Source of the DNA: SZUA-36 sp963753105
GTDB taxonomy: Bacteria; Pseudomonadota; Gammaproteobacteria; Xanthomonadales; SZUA-36
Length of the DNA stretch: 64,000 nt
Reading direction: 5' to 3'
Assembly (NCBI GenBank): GCA_963753105.1
Contig: CAVWBD010000001.1
Coordinates: forward strand, 1-64,000
The position numbers and the translations under genes were made by a program. Under the pieces are notes generated by a model. It saw only the letters and a list, made by a program, of their open reading frames with translations, was not told the DNA's origin and ran no database searches. This document shows, piece after piece, positions 26,193-37,500 of this stretch; positions within the stretch are counted from its first letter, which is position 1; each line of letters starts with the position of its first letter.

Positions 26193-29100
26193 TTATTTCG
26201 GATTATTCGGTTCGCAGGCCGGTTTTCGCCAGCGTCATATCGATGCTGCTGATCATCCTTGGCCTGGCTTCCATGATGGGTTTGCCGGTGCGGCAATACC
26301 CGGACACGGATTCCCCGGTTGTCTCCATCGAAACCAGCTATCGGGGCGCCTCTGCCCAGGTCGTGGAAACCAAGGTCACGCAGGTGATCGAAGACCAGGT
26401 TGCAGGAATCGAAGGGATCGAGAAGCTGACCTCGGAAAGCCGCGATGAACGCTCGGATATCCGCGTGGAATTCAGCCTCGACCGCGACGTGGAAGCTGCT
26501 GCCAATGACATCCGGGACCGCGTCTCCAGGGTGCTGGACCAGTTGCCGCAGGAAGCGGATCCGCCGGAGATCGCCAAGGAGGACAACACCACGCGGGCTA
26601 TCATGTACCTGAACCTGACTTCCGACCGCATGAACGGACTCGAGATCACCGACTTTGCTGATCGCTACCTCGTGGACCGCTTGTCCACCGTCCCCGGTGT
26701 CGCCCGGGTGCGTATTTCAGGTGCACGAAAATACGCGATGAGAATTTGGCTCAGCCGTGAAGCGCTGGCGGCACGGGGCCTGACGGTGACCGATGTCGAA
26801 AGCGCCCTGCGCTCGGAAAATGTCGAGTTGCCGGCCGGGCGCCTGGAGTCGAAAACGCGTGAATTCACCTTGCGCACGGATACCGGTTTCAATACCGAGA
26901 AAGACTTCAAAAAACTGGTGATCGGGCGCGGCGCAGATGGGCAGGCTGTCAGGCTCGGCGAAGTGGCCGAAGTCAATATCGGCGCGGAAAATGAGCGCAG
27001 CCACGGCCCGCTCGAATGCCGTGCCCGCCGTTTCGCTGGCGGTTTCGCAGTTATCCAAGGCCAACAGTGTCATGGTGTCGCGCGCCGTACGCGAGGAAAT
27101 GGCGGCAATGGCGCCCGAGTTGCCCGAGGGAATGACCCTCGACGATCAATTACGACCGCGCCGAATTCATCGAGGCATCGATGAACGAGGTCTACAAGGC
27201 CCTGGCCGTGGCGATCTGCCTGGTGCTGGTGATCATCTACCTGTTCCTGGGCTCCCTGGTCGCCACCCTGATACCGGCCGTCGTGGTGCCGGTGTCGGTG
27301 ATCGCGACATTTATCGTGATGAACGCCATGGGCTACACCATCAATGTGCTGACCCTGCTGGGCCTGGTACTGGCCATCGGCCTCGTGGTCGACGATGCGA
27401 TCGTGGTGCTTGAAAATATTTACCGGCGTATCGAGGCAGGACAAAAACCGCTGCTGGCAGCCATTGACGGCTCCAACGAAATCGGCTTCGCGGTCATCGC
27501 CACGACCCTGGTGCTGGTCGCCGTGTTTGTTCCGCTGTCCTTTATCGAGGGAGATGTCGGACGCCTGTTCCGTGAATTTGGCATCACCCTGGCCGCCGCT
27601 GTCCTGTTTTCCAGCCTGGTGGCGCTAACGCTGACCCCAATGCTGGGCTCCAAGCTGTTGAAGGGCGCCAAGCTGAGAAGGGGTCCGGCTGGCCTGATCG
27701 ACCGGTTTTTCGTTTACCTGTCGGGGTATTACAGGCAGGCACTTTCGCGGATCATCACCTGGCCCTGGCTGGTCATGCTGGTCGTGGTGTTGATTACATC
27801 GGTAACGGTGTTCCAGCTCAACCAATTGCCGGCCGAGTACGCTCCCAAGGAAGACCGGGGGGCGTTTTTTATCTCCCTGAGAGCGCCCGAGGGCTCAACA
27901 CTGGAATATACCGATCGCAGCACCCAGGAAATGGAACGCATCATCCTGACCAAAACAGGCGATGGCCAACCGATCAAACGCTTCCTGACGCGCTTACCGG
28001 GCGGGTGGGGCAATTCCGCGGTCAACAGCGCGATGATGATCGTTCTGCTGCAGCACTGGGACGAACGAACGCAACGCGATTCCGAAATTGCCGCCTGGGT
28101 GATGCAGCAGTCAGCCAATATCCCGGAAGCGCGAATTTTTGCCCGCACACCGAGCGCCCTGGGTATACGCAGTGACGGAAGCCCGCTGGAACTGGTACTG
28201 GGCGGGCCTGATTATGAACAGCTCAAGCAATGGCGTGACAAGATGTTGGTGGCCATGGAAGCCATGCCCGAGCTGACCCAGATCGACAGCGATTTCCAGG
28301 AAACCAAGCCGCAGATGCGCATCAGCGTGGACCGGGACCGAGCAGCAACGCTGGGGGTTTCACTGTCCAACGTCGGCCGCACCCTGGAAACGATGCTGGG
28401 TTCAAGAATTGTAACCACCTATATCGACCGGGGGCGCGAGTACAACGTGGTCCTGATGGGTGAAGACGAGGCGCGCTCTTCTACCGATGATCTCAGCAAC
28501 CTGTATGTCCGCTCAAGCCTGACCAACTCGCTGGTGCCGTTGTCCAACCTGGTTGAAATCTCCGAATACGCAGGGCCGCCCGAATTACGCCGCCATGACC
28601 GGATGCGCTCCATAACGCTTCAAGCCGGGCTGGCTGAAGGCATCAAGCTGGGTGAGGCGATCGAGAAACTATATGAGGTTGCAACCGAGACCCTGCCTTC
28701 AAGTGCGCGCATCAGCTGGGACGGCGAGAGCAAGGAATTCCTGGACTCAGGCAGTTCTTTGTACCTGACCTTCGGGATGGCGCTGCTGATTGTGTTCCTG
28801 GTGCTGGCAGCCCAGTTTGAAAGCTTTATCAACCCGATGATCATCATGGTGACCGTGCCGCTGGCGTTGATGGGCGCGGTCCTGGGCCTGACGGTTTATG
28901 GCAGCTCGGTCAACGTCTTTAGCCAAATCGGGGTGATCCTGCTGGTGGGCTTGTCCGCCAAGAACGGCGTTCTGATTGTCGAGTTTTCCAACCAGTTAAG
29001 GGACAGGGGGGTTGAATTCAGTGATGCGGTCATCCAGGCAGCCGGCGTGCGTTTGCGCCCCATCCTGATGACCAGCGCGGCCACCACGTTCGGGGCTTTG

Positions 29101-29343
29101 CCACTCTTGCTGGCAAGCGGCGCGGGCGCCGAATCCAGGCAGCCGATCGGCATCGTCGTCGTTTTCGGTGTTGCAATATCAGCGGTGCTCACGCTTTTTG
29201 TCGTCCCGTCGCTGTACGTGCTTTTCGCAAAACGCACACATTCACCGCAGCACATGACGTCGATCATAAACAAACTGCGACAAGGCATCGCGGGCGAGGA
29301 GACCGGTGGCAAAGCGGCCACTAAACCGGATCAGCCAGGTTAA
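26189..29343 (+). CDS. RND multidrug efflux permease, two frameshifts
   Basis: This proton-driven inner-membrane transporter of the AcrB/MexF superfamily has about 1050 residues when joined. The first frame (26189 to about 27000) has the first helix (RRPVFASVISMLLIILGL) and porter domain (QYPDTDSPVVSIETSYRGAS). A middle segment in another frame (about 27000-27145) supplies NAVPAVSLAVSQLSKANS and APELPEGMTL. The third frame (from about 27150) holds helices 2-12, including LLGLVLAIGLVVDDAIVVLEN with the proton-relay Asp pair. Both shifts lie within 150 bp. No outer-membrane channel gene follows, so the pump must use one encoded elsewhere. Confidence 0.92.
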
Positions 29344-29388
29344 CAGCGGTAACCGGTTTTTGCCGGTGGTTCTGCTGCCACGGCCAAG

Positions 29389-29436
29389 GTAAAGCGCCAG
29401 AGTGATTACTTTGGCGCTTTACTCTGACCCCGATTT
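29389..29436. repeat. REP-like hairpin after the efflux pump
   Basis: Perfect 11-bp arms GTAAAGCGCCA (29389-29399) and TGGCGCTTTAC (29412-29422) form a hairpin followed by TCTGACCCCGATTTA. It shares CTTTACTCTGAC and CCCCGATTTA with 25046-25067. It may act as a transcript end for the pump operon but lacks a clean T-run. Confidence 0.65.
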
Positions 29437-29463
29437 ACGTAGAATTGAAAACGCACCAATGAA

Positions 29464-29537
29464 GCGGGTGTAGTTCAATGGTAGAACTTCAGCTTCCCAA
29501 GCTGACTACGTGGGTTCGATTCCCATCACCCGCTCCA
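29464..29537 (+). tRNA. tRNA-Gly (anticodon CCC)
   Basis: The full cloverleaf is present: acceptor GCGGGTG with CACCCGC, D-arm with AATGGTAGA, anticodon stem TCAGC with GCTGA around the loop TTCCCAA (anticodon CCC), T-arm GTGGG-TTCGATT-CCCAT, discriminator T, and encoded CCA at 29535-29537. It reads GGG glycine codons. Confidence 0.95.
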
Positions 29538-29544
29538 GAAATAT

Positions 29545-29571
29545 AAAAGCCCACCTCGCGTGGGCTTTTTA
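29545..29571 (+). terminator. Rho-independent terminator of tRNA-Gly
   Basis: AAAGCCCAC and GTGGGCTTT form a stem around CTCGC, directly followed by further T residues, 7 bp beyond the tRNA CCA end. Confidence 0.9.
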
Positions 29572-29713
29572 TTTCTCGAAGGGGTGTCGAGATGAGAATC
29601 CATATCCCGAAGGGATCGGGTTTGACCAAATTGCCGGGAGCAATTTAGGACGCGCCGAGCGCAGCGAGGCGACCCGAGCCTGGCGAGGGCGAGGACCAAG
29701 GACGGTCCGAGTA

Positions 29714-29733
29714 AATCCCATCACCCGCTCCAA
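29714..29733 (+). repeat. Duplicated 3' tail of tRNA-Gly (possible attachment site)
   Basis: Sixteen bases (CCCATCACCCGCTCCA) of the tRNA 3' end, including CCA, are repeated about 195 bp downstream. The spacer holds the tRNA terminator, an AAATTGC/GCAATTT hairpin (about 29629-29647) and a GC-rich segment with recurring CGAGC/GAGG units. The second copy forms the last codons and stop of the converging TolB/TPR gene. It could be a remnant attachment site or a tRNA-tail repeat. Confidence 0.7.
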
Positions 29734-31537
29734 CTCTCCCCCGGCAAGTTCACATTAAACTCGATGGTTTCGAGTTGATCGTGGGAGCTACCCACTTGAT
29801 CCAGGAAAGTATCCCAACGTGGATCTGCGTGCAGACTCTGGTAGAACGGCTTTAGAAACTGCTCGCTCAGACCTTCCTCGTTCTGCTCGATGGCCTTATC
29901 CAGCCATTGGAATGCTGCGTCGGCATCTCCGGTATAAGCATAAACCTGCGCCACCTCGGTGGGCCATTCATCACCCCAGCGCCGAATCAATTCGGCAAGT
30001 CTGGCCCGGCTTTCATCCCGCCGGCCCAGCGCGTGCAACGCCATTGCCCCACCCTTGACCCGGTATTCTTCGTCCTTTTCCCGGGCCGTGGCCTCCAGCG
30101 CGGCCTGGGGCTCACCTTTGTACAGCAGGGCCATGCCAAGCTGGTAATGGCCACCCAGGAAATTGGGGCTCAGCTGCAATCCCGTTTGAAAAGAGGCAAT
30201 GGCCTCATCCCAATGGCCCGCGCGGAAATACGCGATACCCAGGTTGTGGTGGCCGCTGGCGACCAGTGGATCACGTTCAGTCGCGTACTCTCCCAGCGCG
30301 ATGGCATCGTCCAGGCGGTTCAGACTGCGCATCAATACCGCAGCGCTGCGGATCAGGTAGGTGTTGCGTGGATCAAGCTGCAGCGCCCTTTCATAGTGCC
30401 TGGCCGCCTGTGCCACGTCGTTGTCATAGGCCAGTGAAACCCAGCCCAGGTTGCCGTGGGCCGGGGCATAATCGGGATTGCTGGCAAGCGAGGTTTGTGC
30501 CGCAGTACGCGCCCGGGTAAAGCTCTCCTCGAAAGGCGCCAAGCCGTTAATGGCCTGGTTGGTGTAGTTGGTCGCCAGGCCACTCCAGGCGGCAGCAAAA
30601 TCTGCATCGATAGCCAACGCCTGCTCGTAAAGCGCATTGGACTGAACATAACTCTCCGCATCACCCTGCCGGCCCAGGTGCCGTGCCTGCAGGTACAGGG
30701 TGTAGGCCCCGGGATCGACCGCCTCGCTTTTGGGCGTATCCCCCAATAGCGTTACCTTCAACTGCTCCACCACGGCCCCGGCAATCTCGTCCTGGATGGC
30801 AAAAATGTCATCCAGATTGCGATCATAGGTATCCGACCACAGATGTGAGTCGGAACGCGTGTCGATCAACTGCACCGTGATACGTACCTGCCGCCCGCCT
30901 TGCGTACCGAGCCTTCAAGGATGTGCGCCACCTTGAGTTGTTTGGCCACCGTGGGAATATCAAATTCCTTACCCTTGAATGAAAATGCTGATGAACGTGA
31001 GATCACACGCAAGCCGGGAACCCTGGCCAGCAGGTTAAGCAGTTCCTCTGATATGCCGTCCGAAAAATACTCGTTGGCCGCATCATCACTCATGTTGATG
31101 AACGGCAGCACGGCAATGGAATTGGCCGGGTAAGCCAGTTCAGTCAGTTCACCCTGTTGCTCCGCCACCTGGGGCGTTGCAACAGCCCGGGGCTCTTCAG
31201 TAACACCGACAGCAGACCAAAACCGGATGATGAGGATAAAGACCAGTGCCACCACGACCAGGCTGGCCGTGATCACGTCCATGCGCCGCGCTGAGGAACG
31301 GGCCACCGATGCGTCACGTATCAAGCCTTCCGCGGTGAACACATAAGACCATGCGATCATCAACGCCGGCAGGAAACCAAGCGCCAGTGCGATCAGGAGA
31401 TAGCGGATGTTTGATTCAGGCCAACCAAAATACGGGAACACCATGCCGGCCACTTCGATGAGCAACCAGGCACCGGCCAGGTAAGCGATGGCGACCCGGA
31501 TGACATTGCGACGCTTGAGTTCACCGTAAAGCGACAT
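29721..31537 (-). CDS. TolB-like/TPR membrane protein A, one frameshift
   Basis: The N-terminus MSLYGELKRRNVIRVAIAYL is followed by three hydrophobic segments (about 20-120), a TolB N-terminal/FlgO-like domain (about 150-270, IAVLPFINMSDDAANEYFSD, ISRSSAFSFKGK, HLWSDTYDRNLDDIFAIQDE) and then TPR repeats (about 300-560). A single shift near 30895 separates KAGG from VQLIDTRSDSH; the paralogue upstream reads RVRITVQLIDARSDTHLW through this point. It ends EFNVNLPGESWSG, whereas the paralogue stops at EFNVVLP: the last six residues come from the duplicated tRNA tail. The molecular role is unknown; the family is often misnamed adenylate cyclase. The two genes are 6 bp apart. Confidence 0.85.
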
Positions 31538-31543
31538 GACCTG

Positions 31544-33334
31544 CTACGGCAGAACCACGTTGAACTCGATCGCAGCCAGTTGGCTGGGTGAAACGCCGGT
31601 AACCTCGAGCGCCGGCAGCCAACGCGGGTCATCATGCAGATCGTCGAACTCGGGCTGGTGCGCCATCTGGGTCAACCCGGAGTCCCGGAGCTCGGCTGCC
31701 TTGGCCAGCCATTCAAATGCACGGTCATTCTCCCCGCAATAAGCCAGCACATAAGCAATGTTGTAAGCAGAATTGAATGCGTATCTTTCGATCAAATCTT
31801 TCAGCGCAGCATCCGATTTTTCAGTTTCCCCCAGCGTGTGGTAGACGATGGCGCGGCCTTCCAGCTGCTTGGCTGCGTGCTTCTCCTGCAACATTTCTTC
31901 CAGTGCCGCTTCCGGTTCACCTTTGAGCAACAGGGCCACACCGGTCCGATAGTGCGCAGACGTGTAGTCAGGACTCAGCATTAACGCCGTACGGAACGAG
32001 GCTATGGCTTCGTCCAGACGCCCGGCCCACAGGTAGGCAAAACCGAAGTAATAATGACTTTCCGGGTTCGCCGGGTCGCGATCGATCGTGTATTTCCCGA
32101 TCCGGATGGCCTCATCCATCCGACCCAGCCGGTACGCCAGCACAATGGCCCGGTGCAGGATCTCAGGATTGGTCGGCTCCAGCGCCAGGGCGTGTTGCAA
32201 GTGCCGCGCTGCAAGCGACAGGTTCCGGTCATAGGTCAATTCGATCCTGCTGAGGTGGGCATGGGCCGGTGCGTGGTCTGCATCCAGTTCCAGGGCACGC
32301 ATTGAAGCCTCACGGGCCAGGCGGGTACTTTCCTCACGGCTCAGCTGGCCGTGCAAATACAGGTTCAGATAGCTGTTGGCCAGGCCACTCCAGGCTGCCG
32401 CATAACCGGGCTCAACAGCCAGTGCTTGCTGGTACAGCGCGATGGACTGTTCGGTGCCTCCGGCTGTACCCCGGTTACCAAGGTGACGCGCCTGAAGGTA
32501 TAGCATGTACGCTGAAGGATCGATTTCCTCGCTGGTTGGAGACTCACCCAGCAAGGTGACTTTTAACTGCTCCACAACGGTCGAGGCGATTTCATCCTGG
32601 ATCGCGAAAATATCATCCAATTTCCGGTCGAACGTTTCAGACCACAGGTGCGTATCGGAACGCGCATCGATCAACTGCACGGTAATGCGCACCCTCTCGC
32701 CCGCCCTGCGCACAGAACCTTCAAGGACATGCGCCACGTTGAGCTGTGCGGCAATCGTTGGTATATCCAGATCCTTGCCCTTGAACGAAAAAGCCGAGGA
32801 ACGCGATATCACGCGAAGCTCGTGAACCCGCGCCAGCAGATTGAGCAGTTCTTCGGATATACCGTCGGAAAAATACTCGTTGGCCGCATCGTCACTCATG
32901 TTGACAAACGGCAACACGGCAATCGAATTAGCGGGGTATTGCGCCACGACCTGCTCAACTTTACCAATGGGTTCTTCCACGATGGGCTTCTGTTCTGCAG
33001 GATCTGCATCAAACCAGACATGGCCGGCTACGAACAGCGACAGCGCTGCTATGACCAGGGCGATGATGAACAGGTCCAGGCGTTTTGCTGAAGATCGGGT
33101 CACGGGTGTATCGCGGATGACACCCTGAGGGGTCATTACAAAAGACCAGGCAACGATCAGGGCCGGCAGAAAACCGAGTGCCAATATGATCAGCAGGAGC
33201 CGGGCACCCCACGGTGGTATACCGAGATACGGGAACGCTGCGCCAGCCAGCACAAGTAGTAGGCAGGCCCCGACCAGGTAAGCGACGGCCACCCGGATGA
33301 CGTTGCGACGCTTGAGCTCACCGTAGAGCGACAT
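31544..33334 (-). CDS. TolB-like/TPR membrane protein B
   Basis: This intact 596-residue paralogue of the downstream gene has the same order: N-terminal MSLYGELKRRNVIRVAVAYL with three hydrophobic segments, TolB-like domain (NSIAVLPFVNMSDDAANEYF; LEGSVRRAGERVRITVQLID; FDRKLDDIFAIQDEIASTVV), then TPR repeats (AIALYQQALAVEPGYAAAWS onward) to EFNVVLP. The TolB-like part is the most conserved between the two copies and the TPR part the least, which suggests different partners. It lies 42 bp downstream of the zinc-ribbon gene and probably shares its transcript. No enzymatic motif is visible; I infer a sensing or scaffold role at the inner membrane. Confidence 0.85.
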   Translation of the reverse strand: MSLYGELKRRNVIRVAVAYLVGACLLLVLAGAAFPYLGIPPWGARLLLIILALGFLPALIVAWSFVMTPQGVIRDTPVTRSSAKRLDLFIIALVIAALSLFVAGHVWFDADPAEQKPIVEEPIGKVEQVVAQYPANSIAVLPFVNMSDDAANEYFSDGISEELLNLLARVHELRVISRSSAFSFKGKDLDIPTIAAQLNVAHVLEGSVRRAGERVRITVQLIDARSDTHLWSETFDRKLDDIFAIQDEIASTVVEQLKVTLLGESPTSEEIDPSAYMLYLQARHLGNRGTAGGTEQSIALYQQALAVEPGYAAAWSGLANSYLNLYLHGQLSREESTRLAREASMRALELDADHAPAHAHLSRIELTYDRNLSLAARHLQHALALEPTNPEILHRAIVLAYRLGRMDEAIRIGKYTIDRDPANPESHYYFGFAYLWAGRLDEAIASFRTALMLSPDYTSAHYRTGVALLLKGEPEAALEEMLQEKHAAKQLEGRAIVYHTLGETEKSDAALKDLIERYAFNSAYNIAYVLAYCGENDRAFEWLAKAAELRDSGLTQMAHQPEFDDLHDDPRWLPALEVTGVSPSQLAAIEFNVVLP

Positions 33335-33376
33335 ACGTCCCTGCCTGGTTGCGCACCGGCAAGAAAACCAGCTCCA

Positions 33377-34351
33377 TCAGGGACACTCCTTGGAGCCGTC
33401 CCCTTCATCTGACAATCTCGCGTCTTCGGGGAAGGTATTGCGGATGATGTCTTTCAGTTGCTCTGTTGCCTCGTCGAGTTTGTCCGCCCCCCAGATCACA
33501 CCTTGCCTCTGGCTGACATCGAAATGGACACCGTTTTGAGGATCATCGAAGAAAGACTTCTCGCACAGGTAGATAACGGGCTTTCCCAGGCCCTCCGCAA
33601 AACCGGCTTCCCAGTAGGCGCCCGGATTGTTGTGCGTCAGTTCGGCGACCAGGTATTTGGAACGCCTTATTTCAACCCGCATCCTGTTTGAAATCGAGCC
33701 CGCCTTGGGGTTTTCGTCCAGACGTTCGAGCGGTAAACCAGTCTGGGCGGCGGCTGGTTTCCAGTGTTCGTAAAATATCCTGGTGAGGTTTTCATAGCCA
33801 AACGGCATTGCCATGAACCCCTGGTTGCTCGCCTCCTCACCCTTGCTCAGCTGTGCGAAACGGTCCCAGCCCTTGATCGTGAGCACAATACTCGCGCTCT
33901 GCGAGCCGAGCGTGCCGACGATGATGTTCTCTTCAATCAGGCCCCTGATCAGGAACATGATGTCGTGTGATTCAGTCGCACCGATAAGGAAAAGCATCTT
34001 CAGGTACAGCAACTCGGCCCTGTCACCTGCGCTTTTTTGTTGGCAGCCAAGATAAAAAATGAGGTTTTCAGCCTGTTCTGCCACGCTCGGCAGATAGTTA
34101 CCTTCTATCGCCTTGCGAATACTCGCCTCATTCCAGACTTTTTCGGGATTGGACTTCCGGATCGCGTAGCCCAGCACGGCTTTTTGCCTGTCGCTAAAAT
34201 CTGCTGTGATTTCGCCTTGCTGGACGTTGAGCAACCATGCTTCGTCCAAAGCGTAGCGCCCGCAACGGGGACAATCGACCCAAACTTTCAGGCCATCAGG
34301 ATGGTATGCGACTTCGTTGCCGCCCCATTTGCATACCGGACATCTTTCCAT
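33377..34351 (-). CDS. Zinc-ribbon protein with nucleoside deoxyribosyltransferase-like domain
   Basis: This 324-residue protein has a Cys4 zinc ribbon (CPVC near residue 4 and CPRC near 33), a helical middle (about 50-175), and a C-terminal Rossmann-like domain of the deoxyribosyltransferase/TIR-like superfamily: QGFMAMPFGYENLTRIFYEH, SISNRMRVEIRRSKYLVAEL, AYWEAGFAEGLGKPVIYLCE with the probable catalytic Glu, and VHFDVSQRQGVIW. Proteins with this C-terminal pattern are often near defence genes, and relatives cleave nucleosides or NAD. No defence partner is adjacent here, only the TolB/TPR pair. Antiviral function is a hypothesis. Confidence 0.8.
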   Translation of the reverse strand: MERCPVCKWGGNEVAYHPDGLKVWVDCPRCGRYALDEAWLLNVQQGEITADFSDRQKAVLGYAIRKSNPEKVWNEASIRKAIEGNYLPSVAEQAENLIFYLGCQQKSAGDRAELLYLKMLFLIGATESHDIMFLIRGLIEENIIVGTLGSQSASIVLTIKGWDRFAQLSKGEEASNQGFMAMPFGYENLTRIFYEHWKPAAAQTGLPLERLDENPKAGSISNRMRVEIRRSKYLVAELTHNNPGAYWEAGFAEGLGKPVIYLCEKSFFDDPQNGVHFDVSQRQGVIWGADKLDEATEQLKDIIRNTFPEDARLSDEGDGSKECP

Positions 34352-34495
34352 ACACTCTGCCTCTCACTCGATGCAACCGGGTAGTTGCAGGCTCCAGATA
34401 TGGTTCAAGTCCCCCAAACGCGAGGTTTGAGTTTATTTTCAGAGGTTCTAGCGGTTGAAGCAATCTATTTGGAAGCTATCTCCGGAAAGGTCAAG

Positions 34496-34528
34496 AAAAC
34501 CCGGATGCAGGCAAAGCATCCGGGTTTT
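34496..34528. terminator. Bidirectional terminator-like hairpin
   Basis: Perfect 13-bp arms AAAACCCGGATGC and GCATCCGGGTTTT surround a 7-nt loop. On the minus strand it would lie just after the large exonuclease gene (stop at 34553), ending that transcript with a T-run. Confidence 0.85.
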
Positions 34529-34552
34529 ACTTTCAAGCTTGTCCAAACCGCC

Positions 34553-37500
34553 TCAGAATCCTCTCCTGTAACGAACTGCGTAGAGACCCAGGCTGGCTAA
34601 CAGCAGGAACAGCAAGGCCAATCCAGCCGGGCTCAGTGTTGGAATAAATACTTCACATCCAAGTTCAGGATGCGGTTCATTTGCGTGCTGGTTCATTGGG
34701 CACCCATCAATGTCGTCCGCGTAACCGTCCCCGTCAAAGTCAGTCATCATGAATAACACGAGACCATCGTGATCGGACGAGCGCAACGGTGTATCCGAAT
34801 GGCTGACCTGGACTTCCGCCGCATCCGCGTTGGCGCGCCCATAGGCCATGCCACGCGCCCAGGATGTACCAGCCGTGTTGGTCAAGGCATGATCGAGCGC
34901 CTGGGCGTTGCCCTCGTATACGTAGGAATACCGCTCAGCCGGATCCAGCAATTCCACCTGGTTGGTCAAATTAGGGCTGACCAGATCAGCGCCGGACTGC
35001 AGGCTTTCTGCCGGATCGAATGAACCCATGATGTGACCGACCGCATCAACGTAACCGTCGGTGAATTCGAAGGCGTTGAAATCACCAACAACCGACAGCG
35101 GGACATCCGGGTTCGAGGTCTGGAAGTCCTGCACCATGGCTGCGATCGACTCGGCCTGCGCCAGTCGCTTGAGCTGGACGCGCTCGGTTTCGATACCATT
35201 CAGGGAACGGTTGTGAACCACCATGACCGCCAGCGGGAAGGCCCTGCCATTACCGGTGTATTTGCCGGTCAGCAACAACGGTGGCCGGTCGTGCAGCAGG
35301 CTGGCGTCATAGCTGAATATCTCACCTGCGCCCAGTTGCATAACCGCGTCCACATTAATGCTGTCACGTACCAGGAAACCGACATCGATACCACCCTGAT
35401 CGTTACCTTCGATCAGGTAAGCACTGTATTGAACCGCCGGATCATGCATCGCGATCTGTTCAGCCAGGACCTGCAGGGTTGCGAGGTCGAACACTTCCTG
35501 CACAGCCAGGACGTCGGGTGAGCGCAGCACTTCCCTGATGTAGTTAGAGAACTTGACCATGCGCATGCCGCAGTCGTCACGGTCATCGCACAACCTGAAC
35601 AGGTTCAAAGATCCGATAGTGGTTTCACCCGCCATTCTGCTGCGTACCGGCACTGGCAACGCGGCTTCCGCCACATTGAGTGTGACCGGCCACAACTCGT
35701 AACCACCGTATTCAAACCCGATTACGCCAATGGCACTGAAAGTAGAGCCCCCATAAATGGCCCGGTTGGTCAATCCAAGCTTGTCTGGATCCAGTTCGAA
35801 CACCTCGGGATTGGTATCCCAGGTCGGAATCAAACCACCCACACCCGGGTATTCCAGACCCGGTTCGCGGTAACTGCGTGAACCATCTGCGGAAATATAT
35901 ACCTCGGCAACCGGATCGCTGCCGAAATACTGGTTGCCACCGGTCACCACACCATTGGGAATCTCCACCAGCATGTTTTCATAACACTCGTACTCGATCG
36001 CACAGCTTGGTGCGGCCGGGTCCGGACTGGGCACGGCTCCATTCAGAATAACGGCTGGTGGCAACGGGTTGCCGGAACTGTTCACGGTAATTACGGGGCC
36101 AGTCAGCGTGGTGAGTTCGTAATATTCGTTAACCCAGGCAGCCACATCTACCCTGTCACCTACGGCGACACCAGGCACCCCACCGGTGTAAACCCTGATA
36201 CCGTCAGAGGTATCGATATTGGCATCCGTGCGTTCAGGAGGCGTCTGGATGAAAAACTCACTTGCTGCGACGGCTGTCACGATATTGTCTGCGGTTTCAA
36301 CCCAGTAACCCGAGTACGGGCTCTCCGCGCCGCTACCCTGGATTTCGAATATCTCCACGGACCCACAGTCATTGTTGTCACCCGGTGTGGGTGCTGCCTG
36401 TTCGTAGGTGTCCGTATTGCGCGCGCCGCCAAAACCACTTGGGCAACGCTGGTTGGAGTGGTTGTCCTTATCTCCCGCACCATCCTCGTTGACCTGTGGC
36501 TGGCCAGCATTCAAAAGCGGCAGTAAGCCAGCATCATCGCTGTCATTGGTATCGTAGACAATCGCATCAACCAGCCCCACCGTTGAAACCGGGGTATCCT
36601 CCGGGTAATCAGCCGCGTCACCAAAGACCAACGCCACCGCATCCGCACCGTTTTGAATCAAATTGGTGTTCGGTGAAACGTCCAGGTCACAATTGGGCAC
36701 GTTCAACGCATCGCCACACAAAACGAAATAACCACTCGCGTCGGTGGAGTACCCATCCAGGTCAAATGCTTCATAGGAGGCGTCATCCGAACCGTTGTAG
36801 AAGACCAGGCTGTAGCCATCCAATGAGAAATTACCTTCACCCGGTGTGAACAACTCAACGAATTCTGCGTCATCAGTACTGGTCTGATCCGCGTCCACTT
36901 CATTGATGAGCGGCAGCAGGCAGTCGTTGGCCAGGCCCGGGGTGGGCTCAGACTGGCCATAGCTGGCGGTATTGCGGGCACCACCGGCACCGTTCGGGCA
37001 ACGCTGGTTTGAATGCGCACCGCTGTCGCCTTCGCCCGCCTCATTTACCTGTAGCTGACCAGGATTCAGTAAAGGCAATAAGCCGGCATCGTCACTGTCA
37101 TTGGTGTCATAAACCAGGGCATCGATCAGGAAATCAGTGGTGACAGGCGTGTCGTTCGGAAAGTCTGCCTGCATCACCGAGGAACAAGGCTACGGCATCC
37201 GCCCCGTTTTGGACCAGGTTGCTCGTTGCACCCATATCCAAATCGCACTCTGTTACTTCGGCCGGGTTGCCGCACAACACGAAGTAGCCGTTGGCATCCG
37301 TCATCTGCCCATCCAGGTCAGCCGCGATATAGGAAGCGTCATCACTACCATTGAACAGAACTACTACCAGTCCATCCAGGGCCGTGTTACCGGCACCACC
37401 GTCATATAACTCAACGAACTCGGCGTAATCCGTACCCGGCGTGTCGGCATCAACCTCGTTGATCAAAATTGGTGAATCCACCGGCGGTGTGGCAACCGTG

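Noticed and set aside
29464..29733. A genomic island integrated at tRNA-Gly within this window
   Set aside because: Only about 180 bp lies between the two copies and no integrase is near, so at most a scar remains.
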